From positions 29,757 to 93,756 of the forward strand of contig CAXYYA010000009.1 in NCBI GenBank assembly GCA_964293155.1: 64,000 bases of DNA. The letters run 5' to 3'. The notes beneath the pieces were generated by a model. It was not told the origin of the DNA. It worked only from the letters and a program-made list of their open reading frames with translations, and did no database searches. This stretch comes from JAQVEB01 sp028698105. GTDB lineage: Bacteria > Bacteroidota > Bacteroidia > Bacteroidales > Dysgonomonadaceae. The position numbers were made by a program, and so were the translations under genes. Shown one piece after another: positions 47,639 through 56,679 of this stretch (within the stretch, counting starts at the first letter, position 1; every line of letters starts with the position of its first letter).

Positions 47639-49073
47639 ATTTGATTAAATCATTAGCGATTTGCTTAGCATTAGACTCGGGGTCAGCACAATACTTAAAG
47701 GATCTAGCCATAAAATAGTTTACGTATCCTGGATGAGCAGAATCAAGAAAAGCGTTTATGTAGGCCCAAAATATTTCATCGTCTTCATGTTTCTCTCTAT
47801 TTTGGTTTTCATAAAGGACTCTTCTTAAATCACGGATATTATGTATGTAATTAACTCTCGGATAATAACAGTAGTATGTCCATCCAAAACAATATGTTTG
47901 TTTTCCTAGAAGTAAGGACTCAAACCCCGCAGTCCCATTTATAGTAAATACTCCTATTGCATTTTTTATAACTTGTTTTCCGGGAATTTCTCTCTTCAAT
48001 AGTCTTACATTTGGAATTTGAGTAAGTCTTTTATAATCTTCCACATTCCTGTAAGCAAATTCATGAGGGTGATCTTTTACGTATAAAAAATGTTCCGGTG
48101 GAAGAGAAGAAGCTATGTTTTCTATCAGCTTAGTCTGATTTGCATAAATACCATCTCCCAGATAGAGTACAACAGCCTCGGGCTCAAGGTGTAATGAGTA
48201 ATAAAAATATTTCTCACCTTCAGGTAAATCCTCAAATTTTATTTTGCTAAGTTTATAATTTAAAATATTGAAAATTTTATTTTGCCAAATATTCCTATGA
48301 ACTGCCCAGTAATCAATATTTTGTGTTATTTTATGATAATCTTTGTTATGAATAAAATTATACAAGGTTGTTTTTATGGAATTAAATAATAACGAAAGAA
48401 TATTCGTTTTCGTAGATGCAACATTTCCAAAAAAAACATCAAAATCTTTTCTAAAGTTTGCAATGAAGTTTTTCGTTCTAACCATGTCAATTTTTTCGGG
48501 GTTAGAAAGGTATTTATCGAAATTTCTTTCAATCTCAATCGATGATAAATTATCACTATTTAGGTTAATATAATAATACCCTTCAGCATCTGTTTTAACT
48601 TGACTGTGATAAAGATATTGTCCTTTCTGTTCTAAACATAGAATTGCAGCAATATGATTCATAAATAATGAACATGGCTCATGTATAAGAATATCGACAT
48701 GCTGATTATCAAAGATTCTTCTCCAGCATTTATAATGGATTTGAGCCGATAATAATGCTTCGTTATAACCTAACATAGAAATACCTCTATCACTCTGAAT
48801 GGAGGCATTTAAATTAAATCTATTGTTAGTATATTTGATAATGATTTCATCTATTCGATTCAATAAGTCATGATCGATTACTTCCTGCTTAAAAAAATCT
48901 GAGAAGAGTTCATAATAGTTGATATAATTATTAATTCCTTCTTTTTCTAAAATATAAGCTTCCTTATTTGAATATACAACATGTTCAACGTTAGCCTTGC
49001 CTTTTAAAAAAAGTGCAATTTTAGAATATAGGTGTGTAAGCTCTTCTCTATGGAAAAAAAGAATAGTTTTCAT
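47622..49073 (-). CDS. KpsS/KpsC-like capsule glycosyltransferase
   Basis: 483 residues. The C-terminal part (about 300-450) resembles Capsule_synth (KpsC/KpsS, Kdo-transferase-like) proteins: YLGDGIYANQTKLIENIA, FLYVKDHPHEFAYRN (HP motif), GVFTINGTAGFESLLLGKQT, then FGWTYYCYYPRVNYIHN. N-terminal 250 residues are of no family I recognise. In a cluster that makes CMP-nonulosonic acid, this may be the transferase using it, because Kdo transferases use the related CMP-Kdo. That assignment is inference. Confidence 0.65.
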   Translation of the reverse strand: MKTILFFHREELTHLYSKIALFLKGKANVEHVVYSNKEAYILEKEGINNYINYYELFSDFFKQEVIDHDLLNRIDEIIIKYTNNRFNLNASIQSDRGISMLGYNEALLSAQIHYKCWRRIFDNQHVDILIHEPCSLFMNHIAAILCLEQKGQYLYHSQVKTDAEGYYYINLNSDNLSSIEIERNFDKYLSNPEKIDMVRTKNFIANFRKDFDVFFGNVASTKTNILSLLFNSIKTTLYNFIHNKDYHKITQNIDYWAVHRNIWQNKIFNILNYKLSKIKFEDLPEGEKYFYYSLHLEPEAVVLYLGDGIYANQTKLIENIASSLPPEHFLYVKDHPHEFAYRNVEDYKRLTQIPNVRLLKREIPGKQVIKNAIGVFTINGTAGFESLLLGKQTYCFGWTYYCYYPRVNYIHNIRDLRRVLYENQNREKHEDDEIFWAYINAFLDSAHPGYVNYFMARSFKYCADPESNAKQIANDLIKYAENF

Positions 49074-49098
49074 AATTATTATAAGTCATTTCTCAAAT

Positions 49099-49848
49099 TT
49101 ATATTGCTGTCCAACCGCCATCAACCATAAGGTTATGCCCGGTTATAAAAGAAGCTTCGTCTGAAAGTAAAAATGTTATTGCAGGAGCAATCTCTTCGGG
49201 GTTTCCAAGCCTTCTTAGGGGAGACTTAGCACTATACCTTTTTATAAATGACGGATGTTGCTTTTCAACATCAATTATGCCTCCTGGAGAAACACAATTT
49301 ACACGAATATTATAGGGACCGTAATAAGACGCTAGAAAACGAGTTAGATTGATAAGCCCACCTTTGATAGCTGTATAGGCTGCAGCAGAAGTACCCCCAT
49401 ACTCTTCATACAAAGTAAAATCGTTGCCCACCACACCATATATAGAACCAATGTTTATAATAGATCCAGATTTCTGTGGTTTCATAATTTCTAAAACTTT
49501 TTGACATAAATAAAAAACAACATTCATCTGCATGTCCACGTTTTCTCTCCATGAATCTAACAAAATATCTTCGAAACGAACTCCCCAATCTTTAGTTCGA
49601 GGATATGCTAAGTTAACCAAGCCGTCTATTCGTTTAAATTTAGTAAGTGTAAGGGCAATCAGTTTATCAATTTCTATAGGTTGAGTAATATCAAATTGAT
49701 AAAAACTTTTCTCATTGTCAGAAGTGCTTCGAATATCAACAGCAATCACTTTAGCGCCGTTTTTTATTAAGTGTTTAAACGTTTCGTTTCCTATTAACCC
49801 AGAGGCTCCTGTCAAAATTATAACTTTATCTTTCAAACTTTCAAACAT
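49099..49848 (-). CDS. Short-chain dehydrogenase (PtmA-like)
   Basis: 249 residues, classical SDR: VIILTGASGLIGNETF cofactor loop, NLAYPRTKDWG, Ser in NIGSIYGVVG, catalytic Tyr-Lys in AAAYTAIKGG, VNCVSPGGI and FITGHNLMVDGGW. Its place beside a CMP-sugar synthase and Gfo/Idh protein matches the ptmA position in the Campylobacter legionaminic-acid cluster as I remember it. Probably makes or modifies the amino-sugar precursor. The LAYP-type loop replaces the common NNAG. Confidence 0.8.
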   Translation of the reverse strand: MFESLKDKVIILTGASGLIGNETFKHLIKNGAKVIAVDIRSTSDNEKSFYQFDITQPIEIDKLIALTLTKFKRIDGLVNLAYPRTKDWGVRFEDILLDSWRENVDMQMNVVFYLCQKVLEIMKPQKSGSIINIGSIYGVVGNDFTLYEEYGGTSAAAYTAIKGGLINLTRFLASYYGPYNIRVNCVSPGGIIDVEKQHPSFIKRYSAKSPLRRLGNPEEIAPAITFLLSDEASFITGHNLMVDGGWTAI

Positions 49849-50750
49849 AATTCTAAAATTTTATATGCTTCATAAACCGAATTTGCAATATTCGTTCTCT
49901 CTCCTTTTATCATTTTTATAAAGTTCTCTAATTGTACTTTATAAGTATCGGCTGGTTTTTGTTCTGAAATGAATATAGGTTTATCATTTAAAAAAATCTG
50001 ATTTTTTAAAATATCCACAAAATAAGTGCCGTTTTGGGTTAATATTTCAATATGGCGCTTTGCATCACGACGATAATAATTTAAGATTATAGAAGCTGAA
50101 AAGGAATCGTACTCCCATATATAGTTTGCGTAATCTATAGCGTTTATATTTAAACAAGATTTACTTGAAAAAAAAGATTTTGAATTCTTTGGATTTCCAA
50201 ACAGCCAGTATGTATAATCCAATTCATGGATTAAGTCCAGATGTACTCCTCCGCCCATTTCTTTGTTAGCGCTATAATTCTCTCTAAAATTAATATTAGG
50301 TCTCCAATCTGGCAAATATGAGCCGCAATAAACGTTTACCTCGTTTATTCTCTCATTATTAACAATATTTTTTAGTTTTTGAATAGAATCAAGGAAACGC
50401 AAATTGCAAGCTACATAAGAGTGAGTATTTTGCTTCATGATTTCTTTTACTAAATCATTTTCCTTAGAACCTATTTTTGAAAATAACGGTTTTTCAATAA
50501 ATAATGGAATCGAAGAATATTTGAGTTTTTGAATAGTTTCGAAATGGAGAGAGGTAGGATTAGAAATTATAATAAAATCAGGAGCTTCATCTTTTATTGA
50601 GTCCCATTCATAAATATTTCTAACTTGATCTACAGAGTTAATTGCATTGGACGAACGTAATGCAATAATCTCAGTTGAAGCATCCAACTCTCTCAAGGCT
50701 GCCATATGCTTTGATGCGATGGAACCTAATCCTACTATTAAAACTTTCAT
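49833..50750 (-). CDS. Gfo/Idh/MocA family oxidoreductase
   Basis: 305 residues. N-terminal Rossmann domain (VLIVGLGSIASKHMAALREL), EKPLF motif (PLFIEKPLFSK), then the C-terminal alpha/beta domain with GGGVHLDLIHELDYTYWLFG holding the usual His. NAD(P)-dependent sugar oxidoreductase. It overlaps LegF by 4 nt and the SDR by 16 nt. In Campylobacter an oxidoreductase of similar position (PtmF) supports GDP-GlcNAc synthesis; equivalence is inferred from order, not proven. Confidence 0.82.
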   Translation of the reverse strand: MKVLIVGLGSIASKHMAALRELDASTEIIALRSSNAINSVDQVRNIYEWDSIKDEAPDFIIISNPTSLHFETIQKLKYSSIPLFIEKPLFSKIGSKENDLVKEIMKQNTHSYVACNLRFLDSIQKLKNIVNNERINEVNVYCGSYLPDWRPNINFRENYSANKEMGGGVHLDLIHELDYTYWLFGNPKNSKSFFSSKSCLNINAIDYANYIWEYDSFSASIILNYYRRDAKRHIEILTQNGTYFVDILKNQIFLNDKPIFISEQKPADTYKVQLENFIKMIKGERTNIANSVYEAYKILELCLKV

Positions 50751-51481
50751 TCCGAAAACTTAAATCCCAATCTGTTATTACTCAACAAAAAATCCATAAT
50801 CTCAAAATCAATCGGATGGTCTAAATCAAAACAAAGATGCGGCACTTCATATACTATGGATTTATCATTTACTACTGTAGGAACATCATGCTTAAAAAAA
50901 GTGTTTTTATAAATATAAAACGAAGCATTCATGTCAAATACTTTTGGTGCGGATTGGCGTGTCAAAAAGTTTCCATGCTTACACAAGGTAACGAAGCCAT
51001 TTCCTGCATCCTCTACCATGTTGAAGTAAGGATTTCGATTTGCCGGACTTACTGAAAATAAATTTAAAGCTTCTTTATTCTTTTTTATCAATGAAAAAGC
51101 TTTTTCCAGATCACTTGTTGTTCTCAATGGGGAAGTTACATCCATATCCAACACATAATCGTAAATTAGATCATTCTTTTTTTGAGAATAATTCAATACA
51201 TCCTTTATTACATCTAATTTACCCGCACTATCACTGGCTAATTCTATCGGACGAGAATAAGATAAATCAATAGAAGGAAAAGCCAAATCAGATACTACTT
51301 GTTTTATTTCCTCAGAATCTGTGGATAGTATGATATCACATTTATCCTGCTTATTGGCAAATTCAACTGCAGTAATCAATGTGTAGTAGATGAGAGGTTT
51401 GCCATTTATGGATTTAATATTCTTTCCGGGAATACCTTTCGAACCGCCTCGGGCACAAATTGTAATAAGTTTAGAGGTCAT
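50747..51481 (-). CDS. legF: CMP-legionaminate / acylneuraminate cytidylyltransferase
   Basis: 244 residues. CTP + nonulosonic acid gives CMP-nonulosonate. Motifs: LITICARGGSKGIPGKNIK (CTP-binding loop), YYTLITAVEFA, VLDMDVTSPLRTTSDLEKAF, and the C-terminal YEVPHLCFDLDHPIDFEIMDF. Belongs to the NeuA/LegF/PtmB group. The neighbourhood of LegG, LegI, LegB and LegC favours legionaminate over neuraminate. Confidence 0.85.
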   Translation of the reverse strand: MTSKLITICARGGSKGIPGKNIKSINGKPLIYYTLITAVEFANKQDKCDIILSTDSEEIKQVVSDLAFPSIDLSYSRPIELASDSAGKLDVIKDVLNYSQKKNDLIYDYVLDMDVTSPLRTTSDLEKAFSLIKKNKEALNLFSVSPANRNPYFNMVEDAGNGFVTLCKHGNFLTRQSAPKVFDMNASFYIYKNTFFKHDVPTVVNDKSIVYEVPHLCFDLDHPIDFEIMDFLLSNNRLGFKFSE

Positions 51482-52118
51482 TTTTTTTTATTATATTATT
51501 GGGATATTGTCCAAATACCACCGAATTGTCTGAAATATGTGTATCTTTAATATAAGTGTTTGCTGCAATAATAACATTATTTCCAATAATACTATTTCCT
51601 AAGATCTTTGAATTAGAATACATTTTTACATTCTCTCCGATTTTTGGATATGCAGATTTGTTTCCACCCACAGTACAACCTTGCATGGCAAAAAAATTAT
51701 TTCCATATTCAGCTCTTCCTAAAACAAGTCCTAAAGGGTGTTCGAAAAAGAAAATTTCTGGGAGTTCTACATCAGGATAGATATCAACAGAATTTAAGAT
51801 CTTATTTAAATAATATAACTTGTTTTTCAAGCAATCTTCACCAGCTTTAGAAAGTGAGTTTGAAAAGAAATACAAATAAATCAAATATTGACCTGAATGC
51901 AAATAAGAGAAGAAAAGTTCTCCATCTTTTTTAAAATATTTATTATCAACCCCCGCAATACATATAGCCAACCGCTCAACAACATTATTATGATGTTTTT
52001 GAAGGATTGCTTTCTCGTCCTCAGTTATTACAAAGAAATTACTCAGCTTTTTTACAAGATTGTCGAGTAAGTTAGTTTTTGAAATATCGGAAACTAATAA
52101 TTCATTTAATTTAAGCAT
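51471..52118 (-). CDS. Serine-acetyltransferase-like hexapeptide acyltransferase
   Basis: 215 residues. N-terminal helical region (EHH-like, cf. CysE) followed by left-handed beta-helix: HPLGLVLGRAEYGNNFFAMQ, GCTVGGNKSAYPKIGENVKM, IIGNNVIIAANTYIKDTHI. A catalytic His in FFEHPLG is available. Probable sugar O- or N-acetyltransferase of the nonulosonate pathway; it is the second acyltransferase in this group besides the NeuD-type enzyme. Overlaps LegF by 11 nt. Confidence 0.78.
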   Translation of the reverse strand: MLKLNELLVSDISKTNLLDNLVKKLSNFFVITEDEKAILQKHHNNVVERLAICIAGVDNKYFKKDGELFFSYLHSGQYLIYLYFFSNSLSKAGEDCLKNKLYYLNKILNSVDIYPDVELPEIFFFEHPLGLVLGRAEYGNNFFAMQGCTVGGNKSAYPKIGENVKMYSNSKILGNSIIGNNVIIAANTYIKDTHISDNSVVFGQYPNNIIKKNDL

Positions 52119-52124
52119 AAACTC

Positions 52125-53165
52125 TTACAAATGTTTTATAAAATCCTGTGCTTTTTGATAATCATCGTGTTTGCCAATATCGATCCAATACCCAATTAAA
52201 GGAAAGCGTATCACTTTTTGTCCTTTAGAAATCAAAAGTTCCATAAAATCGGTCGCATTAAAAAAAGTATCCTGTGGAATTAAGTCAAGAAGATTTTTTC
52301 GTATCAAGTAAATACCGGCGTTTGCATAATAATTATAAACGGGCTTCTCGGAAACCCCTTGTATGTTTCGTCCCTCTAATTCAAAAATACCATAAGGAAC
52401 AGATAATGTGTACGGCACGGCAGCAACCGACATATCTGCTTCATTTTGCAAAAAATGGAGGTAGAAATCTTCATAATTAATATTGGTAAATAAATCAGAG
52501 TTCATAACCAATATTGTATCATTGATAAAATTATCAATAAATTTTATAGAACCTATTGTTCCAAGATATTTTGGTTCTTTAACACAGTTTACCCTTATTC
52601 CATCAACAAGATTTGTGTAATGCACCTCGATTTGTTCTCCTAAATAATTAGTCGTTACGCTTATATTTTCAATCCCATAACTAATTAATGCTTCTACGTT
52701 ATAATCGATTATAGCTTTTTCACCTACTTTTAATAAAGGTTTGGGAGTTTTCTCCGTCAGAGGGCGCAGTCTTTCTCCTTTTCCTCCTGCCATCAGAACA
52801 GCATCAATTGGCAATACAGATTTTAACTTCTTCAGATTATAAACTTTGATAATGTGCTTGTTCTTATCTAAACAAGGCAACAGCTCAACACCACTACTTC
52901 TAAACTCTTTAATTTGCAAAACATCTTTATTGTGTTCAAAAACAAATTTAAACTCGTTGTGAATAATTTCAATTACACTGGCCGATACCTGCAGATTTTT
53001 GATTAATCCTCTGCGAATATCACCATCTGTTAATGATCCAATCATCTGATTATCTGAGTTTACAATAAAAAGAGTTTGAATATCAGCTGATAAATCGTTT
53101 AGCGCAATAAGTGCGTCTTTAATTGTTGCTGTATCAGATAATATATAACGTTGGAAGTCTTTCAT
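52125..53165 (-). CDS. PtmE-like sugar-1-phosphate nucleotidyltransferase with CBS domains
   Basis: 346 residues. Residues about 1-115 hold a CBS pair (TLFIVNSDNQMIGSLTDGDI). The rest is an NTP_transferase domain: VLMAGGKGERLRPLTEKTPK (phosphate loop), KPLLKVGEKAIIDYNVEALI, NSDLFTNINYEDF, IGYWIDIGKHDDYQKAQDF. The same architecture occurs in PtmE, the glucosamine-1-phosphate guanylyltransferase of the GDP-based legionaminic pathway. That suggests the pathway here starts from GDP-GlcNAc rather than UDP-GlcNAc. Coupled to LegG by a 4-nt overlap. Confidence 0.85.
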   Translation of the reverse strand: MKDFQRYILSDTATIKDALIALNDLSADIQTLFIVNSDNQMIGSLTDGDIRRGLIKNLQVSASVIEIIHNEFKFVFEHNKDVLQIKEFRSSGVELLPCLDKNKHIIKVYNLKKLKSVLPIDAVLMAGGKGERLRPLTEKTPKPLLKVGEKAIIDYNVEALISYGIENISVTTNYLGEQIEVHYTNLVDGIRVNCVKEPKYLGTIGSIKFIDNFINDTILVMNSDLFTNINYEDFYLHFLQNEADMSVAAVPYTLSVPYGIFELEGRNIQGVSEKPVYNYYANAGIYLIRKNLLDLIPQDTFFNATDFMELLISKGQKVIRFPLIGYWIDIGKHDDYQKAQDFIKHL

Positions 53166-54319
53166 TGATTTATATTGTAAAATGATTTTACACTTAATGT
53201 ATCTAAATCGGTTTTCTTTAAAATGCTAATAATTTGTTGTGAAGCCGTTCCATTTCCATACGGATTGTCTGTTTTTTGTACGATACGTTGAAAGTTCTCA
53301 CTTTTCACACGGTCAAATGCATCCAGAATATCTTTATTTTTATTTTTTACATTGATTATACTATCAGCCTGAATTCTTCCTTTCTGTCTATTTCCTATAT
53401 TTATGGTAGCAGTTGGCGCTGATGGCGCTTCCAAAACACCACTGGAACTATTTCCCACCATTGCTGTAATTTGTTTCATAACTGAAAGATAGCGCAAACT
53501 CCCCAACGATGCAAACAATGCACTCTTATCCTGATGTGCATTTACATATTCTTCCATCATATGATTTATGATGCGGCCATCAGTATCAGCATTTGCTTTG
53601 GTAAAAATAAAAAAACTGTCTTTTTGAGTATCAATAGCTTTTAGAAGTTCGGTAAATTGACTCTCCACTGAACAATCCGATAAAGTTTCCGGATGAAACC
53701 CTACCAAATAATTGTATTTTTTGAAACGAATGTTTAAATCGTTTTCCAATTCTTCTTTTGATAGTAATGTTAGCGACTTAAAATTATCCAATCCAATGGC
53801 ACCTACATTAAAAACTTTATCCGGTCTTTCTCCCAACTGAATCACACGTTGTCGATAGACCTCAGTTGAAGTAAAATGCAATGCGCTCATTTTGGTAATG
53901 GAATGACGGATAGCATCATCATAAGCGCCTTCTGTTACTTCTCCACCGTGAATATGCGCAATGGGAACCCGAAATATCAATGCAGCCGATGCAAGAGAAA
54001 GCATCTCATACCGATCGCCCAAAATAACCAGTAAGTCCGGTTGTAATTGTTTAAGCGCATCGGCATAACCGATCATCCCCAATCCCATAGATTTTGTAAT
54101 GCCTTCAGGAGTATCGGACGACATAAGCATTTCAACCTTAGAATCGATGAAGAATCCATCAGCTTCAATCTGCTTGTATGTAAGTCCGAATTCAGGTGAC
54201 AGATGTGCGCCGGTTACCAACAACTGTAGGGTAAAAGCCGTATCGGCATTGATCTTTACAATCAATGGCTTCAACAATCCATATTCTGCCCGCGTTCCGG
54301 TTGCTACACAAATTTTCAT
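53162..54319 (-). CDS. legG: Hydrolysing sugar-nucleotide 2-epimerase (LegG/NeuC)
   Basis: 385 residues, NeuC-type: GTRAEYGLLKPLIVKI, VTGAHLSPEFGLTYKQIE, LVILGDRYEMLSLASAAL, IAHIHGGEVTEGAYDDAIRH, VGFHPET, VGNSSSGVLEAPSAPTATIN and IGNRQKGR. Hydrolyses the nucleotide sugar with inversion at C2, giving the free 2,4-diacylamino-mannose precursor for LegI. Overlaps both neighbours by 4 nt. LegG rather than NeuC is inferred from the LegB/LegC genes in the cluster. Confidence 0.88.
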   Translation of the reverse strand: MKICVATGTRAEYGLLKPLIVKINADTAFTLQLLVTGAHLSPEFGLTYKQIEADGFFIDSKVEMLMSSDTPEGITKSMGLGMIGYADALKQLQPDLLVILGDRYEMLSLASAALIFRVPIAHIHGGEVTEGAYDDAIRHSITKMSALHFTSTEVYRQRVIQLGERPDKVFNVGAIGLDNFKSLTLLSKEELENDLNIRFKKYNYLVGFHPETLSDCSVESQFTELLKAIDTQKDSFFIFTKANADTDGRIINHMMEEYVNAHQDKSALFASLGSLRYLSVMKQITAMVGNSSSGVLEAPSAPTATINIGNRQKGRIQADSIINVKNKNKDILDAFDRVKSENFQRIVQKTDNPYGNGTASQQIISILKKTDLDTLSVKSFYNINQ

Positions 54320-55326
54320 ATTGTAATCAATTCGTCTTCCGAATAATTTTTTTCTGCAGTTTGCCCTACTACATTATCCCACTGCATAGGCGACATTCCC
54401 GTTCCCGGACGTTTAACGGTTATATTTTCCTCAGAGAAAATATCTCCTTTCCGTATATTTTTTCTTGCAACAATGCTTTTGCGGGCAACAGCCATATTTT
54501 TCCATTCCGAAGAGGAGACCTCTTTGATTCCACTGCCGGATATTGCTTTTTCAATATTTCGTATCGCAGAAACCATGGCTTTTAACTCATCCGGTTCCAG
54601 CGACGCCTTATGATCGGGGCCTTCCATTGTTTTATCAAGCGTAAAATGCTTTTCTATCACAGCGGCACCCAATGCTACGGCAGCAACAGGCACTTCAATA
54701 CCTTGTGTATGGTCGGAATATCCTACTTTTGTGGCAAACACATCTTTTATTTGCAACATGGCCTTGAGATTTACATCAGTCATGGGCGTAGGATATTCGG
54801 TATTGCAATGTAAAATAGTTATGTTATCTTTTTTAATACCAGCTGAAAGAAAAACATTTATAGCCTCTTTGATTTCAAAGAGTGTTGCCATTCCCGTTGA
54901 AATAATTACTTCTGAAAAAAGGACAGCTGCTTTTCTCAAGTATGGAAGATTAGTTATTTCACCTGAAGGTATTTTACATATCCCTATACCTAAATTGCTA
55001 AGGAATTCGAGAGAATCAAAATCAAAAGCTGTAGAAAGAAATTTAACTTTCTTTTCTTTACAATAGATTGACAACTCAATAAATTGATCAAAAGATAACT
55101 CGAGTTTTTTTACCATTTCATATTGAGTTTCTTTATCGTTTAATGAATTTTCTATTTGATATTGTGCTTTACTTGCATTTTTTGAAATTGAATGCTCTGT
55201 TTTGAACGTCTGAAACTTAATATAATCAACACCACACTCAGAAGCTACATCTATCAGCTTCTTAGCTATGCTAATTGAGCCATTATGGTTGACGCCTGCC
55301 TCTGCAATAATTATAGTCTTACTCAT
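54316..55326 (-). CDS. legI: Nonulosonic acid synthase (LegI/NeuB)
   Basis: 336 residues. Condenses phosphoenolpyruvate with a 6-deoxy-mannosamine derivative. TIM barrel with IAEAGVNHNGSISIAKKLID, IKFQTFKTEHSI, KIPSGEITNLPYLR, VIISTGMATLFEIKEAI, YSDHTQGIEVPVAAVALGA and EKHFTLDKTMEGPDHKASL. C-terminal SAF (antifreeze-like) domain from about residue 278 (ARKSIVARKNIRKGDIF, then VKRPGTGMSP). Complete for its family. Confidence 0.9.
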   Translation of the reverse strand: MSKTIIIAEAGVNHNGSISIAKKLIDVASECGVDYIKFQTFKTEHSISKNASKAQYQIENSLNDKETQYEMVKKLELSFDQFIELSIYCKEKKVKFLSTAFDFDSLEFLSNLGIGICKIPSGEITNLPYLRKAAVLFSEVIISTGMATLFEIKEAINVFLSAGIKKDNITILHCNTEYPTPMTDVNLKAMLQIKDVFATKVGYSDHTQGIEVPVAAVALGAAVIEKHFTLDKTMEGPDHKASLEPDELKAMVSAIRNIEKAISGSGIKEVSSSEWKNMAVARKSIVARKNIRKGDIFSEENITVKRPGTGMSPMQWDNVVGQTAEKNYSEDELITI

Positions 55327-55973
55327 CTTTTATTATATACTTTCAATATTCCGTTAATACTTGTACACATAACAGAATTATCAAGATTTCTATCTACATA
55401 GGTTAAAGCATCAATAGAGCAATTATCACCAATATATTTCCCTTGGAAAACAAAAGAATTTGATCCAATTAATGTATCAGTACCAACTGTAACATTACCA
55501 CTAATTATAGCTCCTGGGTTGATACTACAAAAACTCCCTAGTGTTGAATCGTGTCCAATAGTTGTATTAAAATTTATTATATTGTGATCCCCAATACTTG
55601 TATTCGATGAAACAACAGAGTTTGCTCCTATATAATTACCTATTCCAACTTTAGCTGTTTTAAAAATCACTGCAGATGGATGAATTACATTAATTGGGTT
55701 TACATTGTATTTTTCAAATAACAAAACAAACTTTTTTTTCAGAATAGTTTTTGTTAATCCCACAATATATTTACATTTATTCTCTACTTTATTATTAATA
55801 TAAGGCTCCAATTCGTCGTCATTAATATAGGGCATATTGATTGAAGAGTTTTCAGGAATAACATTGATAATGTCATACTCTCCTGATAAATATAATTCAG
55901 CAGTTTCTCTAATTTCTATAGCTGTACTAGCGCCTCCTACTATAAATAAAAAGGGCTTTTTATATTGTTCCAT
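55323..55973 (-). CDS. NeuD/PglD-like acyltransferase
   Basis: 216 residues. N-terminal PglD-type Rossmann-like domain (PFLFIVGGASTAIEIRETAE) and a C-terminal left-handed beta-helix with the catalytic-type His in NFNTTIGHDSTLGSF, then INPGAIISGNVTVGTDTLIG. Best candidate for the N-acyltransferase that acts on the 4-amino group made by LegC (LegH role). It is encoded directly after the ACP / ligase / SDR trio and overlaps the SDR by 14 nt. That raises the possibility that it accepts an acyl-ACP instead of acetyl-CoA; this is inference. Confidence 0.85.
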   Translation of the reverse strand: MEQYKKPFLFIVGGASTAIEIRETAELYLSGEYDIINVIPENSSINMPYINDDELEPYINNKVENKCKYIVGLTKTILKKKFVLLFEKYNVNPINVIHPSAVIFKTAKVGIGNYIGANSVVSSNTSIGDHNIINFNTTIGHDSTLGSFCSINPGAIISGNVTVGTDTLIGSNSFVFQGKYIGDNCSIDALTYVDRNLDNSVMCTSINGILKVYNKR

Positions 55974-56679
55974 TATCTACATGTATATTTTGTCCTGTTA
56001 TTGAATGTGCTTTATCACTTAATAAAAATGCTACAGTTTCAGCTACTGAGCTTATACTTGTAGCTATCTTTAATGATGTTCTATTGTATATTCTGTCCTT
56101 TTGCTCATAGGATAGAGTGGAACTCATTGCTGTTTCCATAAATCCAGGAACAACTACATTTGAACGTATCCCTAACTGCCCCCACTCACGTGCTGTATTC
56201 TTAGAAAAAGCTTCTATTGCTCCTTTGCTAGACGCGTACATAGCTAATCCTTTGTAGCCTGTGTGAGCAGATATAGATGAAATATGTACTATTGACCCTT
56301 TAACTTTATAAAGCAACATATTTCTTAATACATATTTAATCATCATCATTGGTGTAAAAACGTTCACTTCATACATTTCTTTCAGTCTATCTAAGTTTAG
56401 ATTTGAAATAATGTCATCATATGCACTAGCAGCGTTATTTACAAATCCGTGAATTGGATTCTTGCCTATGAAGTTCTTGAAAATCTCTGCATTAACATTA
56501 TTGCCATTAGATAAATCAAGGCTTTTAAAATAAACTTGCTCCTTATACTTGTTTTCAAGATTCTTAAATTCATCTGTATGTGTTCTTGAAATACCATAAA
56601 TACTATGCCCTTGTTCAAGCAAAATCCTACAAATCTCTATTCCAACACCTCTTGAAACCCCTGTAATTAATATATTCAT
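55960..56679 (-). CDS. FabG-like short-chain dehydrogenase
   Basis: 239 residues, classical SDR: ILITGVSRGVGIEICRILLE, LVNNAA-type GFVNNAASAYDD, Ser in VHISSISAHTGY, catalytic Tyr-Lys in MYASSKGAIEAFS, VVVPGFMETAM, HSITGQNIHVDNGT. The 3-oxoacyl-ACP-reductase-like fold and adjacency to an ACP suggest it reduces an ACP-bound keto-acyl group. A sugar substrate is also possible. Overlaps the ligase by 4 nt. Confidence 0.8.
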   Translation of the reverse strand: MNILITGVSRGVGIEICRILLEQGHSIYGISRTHTDEFKNLENKYKEQVYFKSLDLSNGNNVNAEIFKNFIGKNPIHGFVNNAASAYDDIISNLNLDRLKEMYEVNVFTPMMMIKYVLRNMLLYKVKGSIVHISSISAHTGYKGLAMYASSKGAIEAFSKNTAREWGQLGIRSNVVVPGFMETAMSSTLSYEQKDRIYNRTSLKIATSISSVAETVAFLLSDKAHSITGQNIHVDNGTI

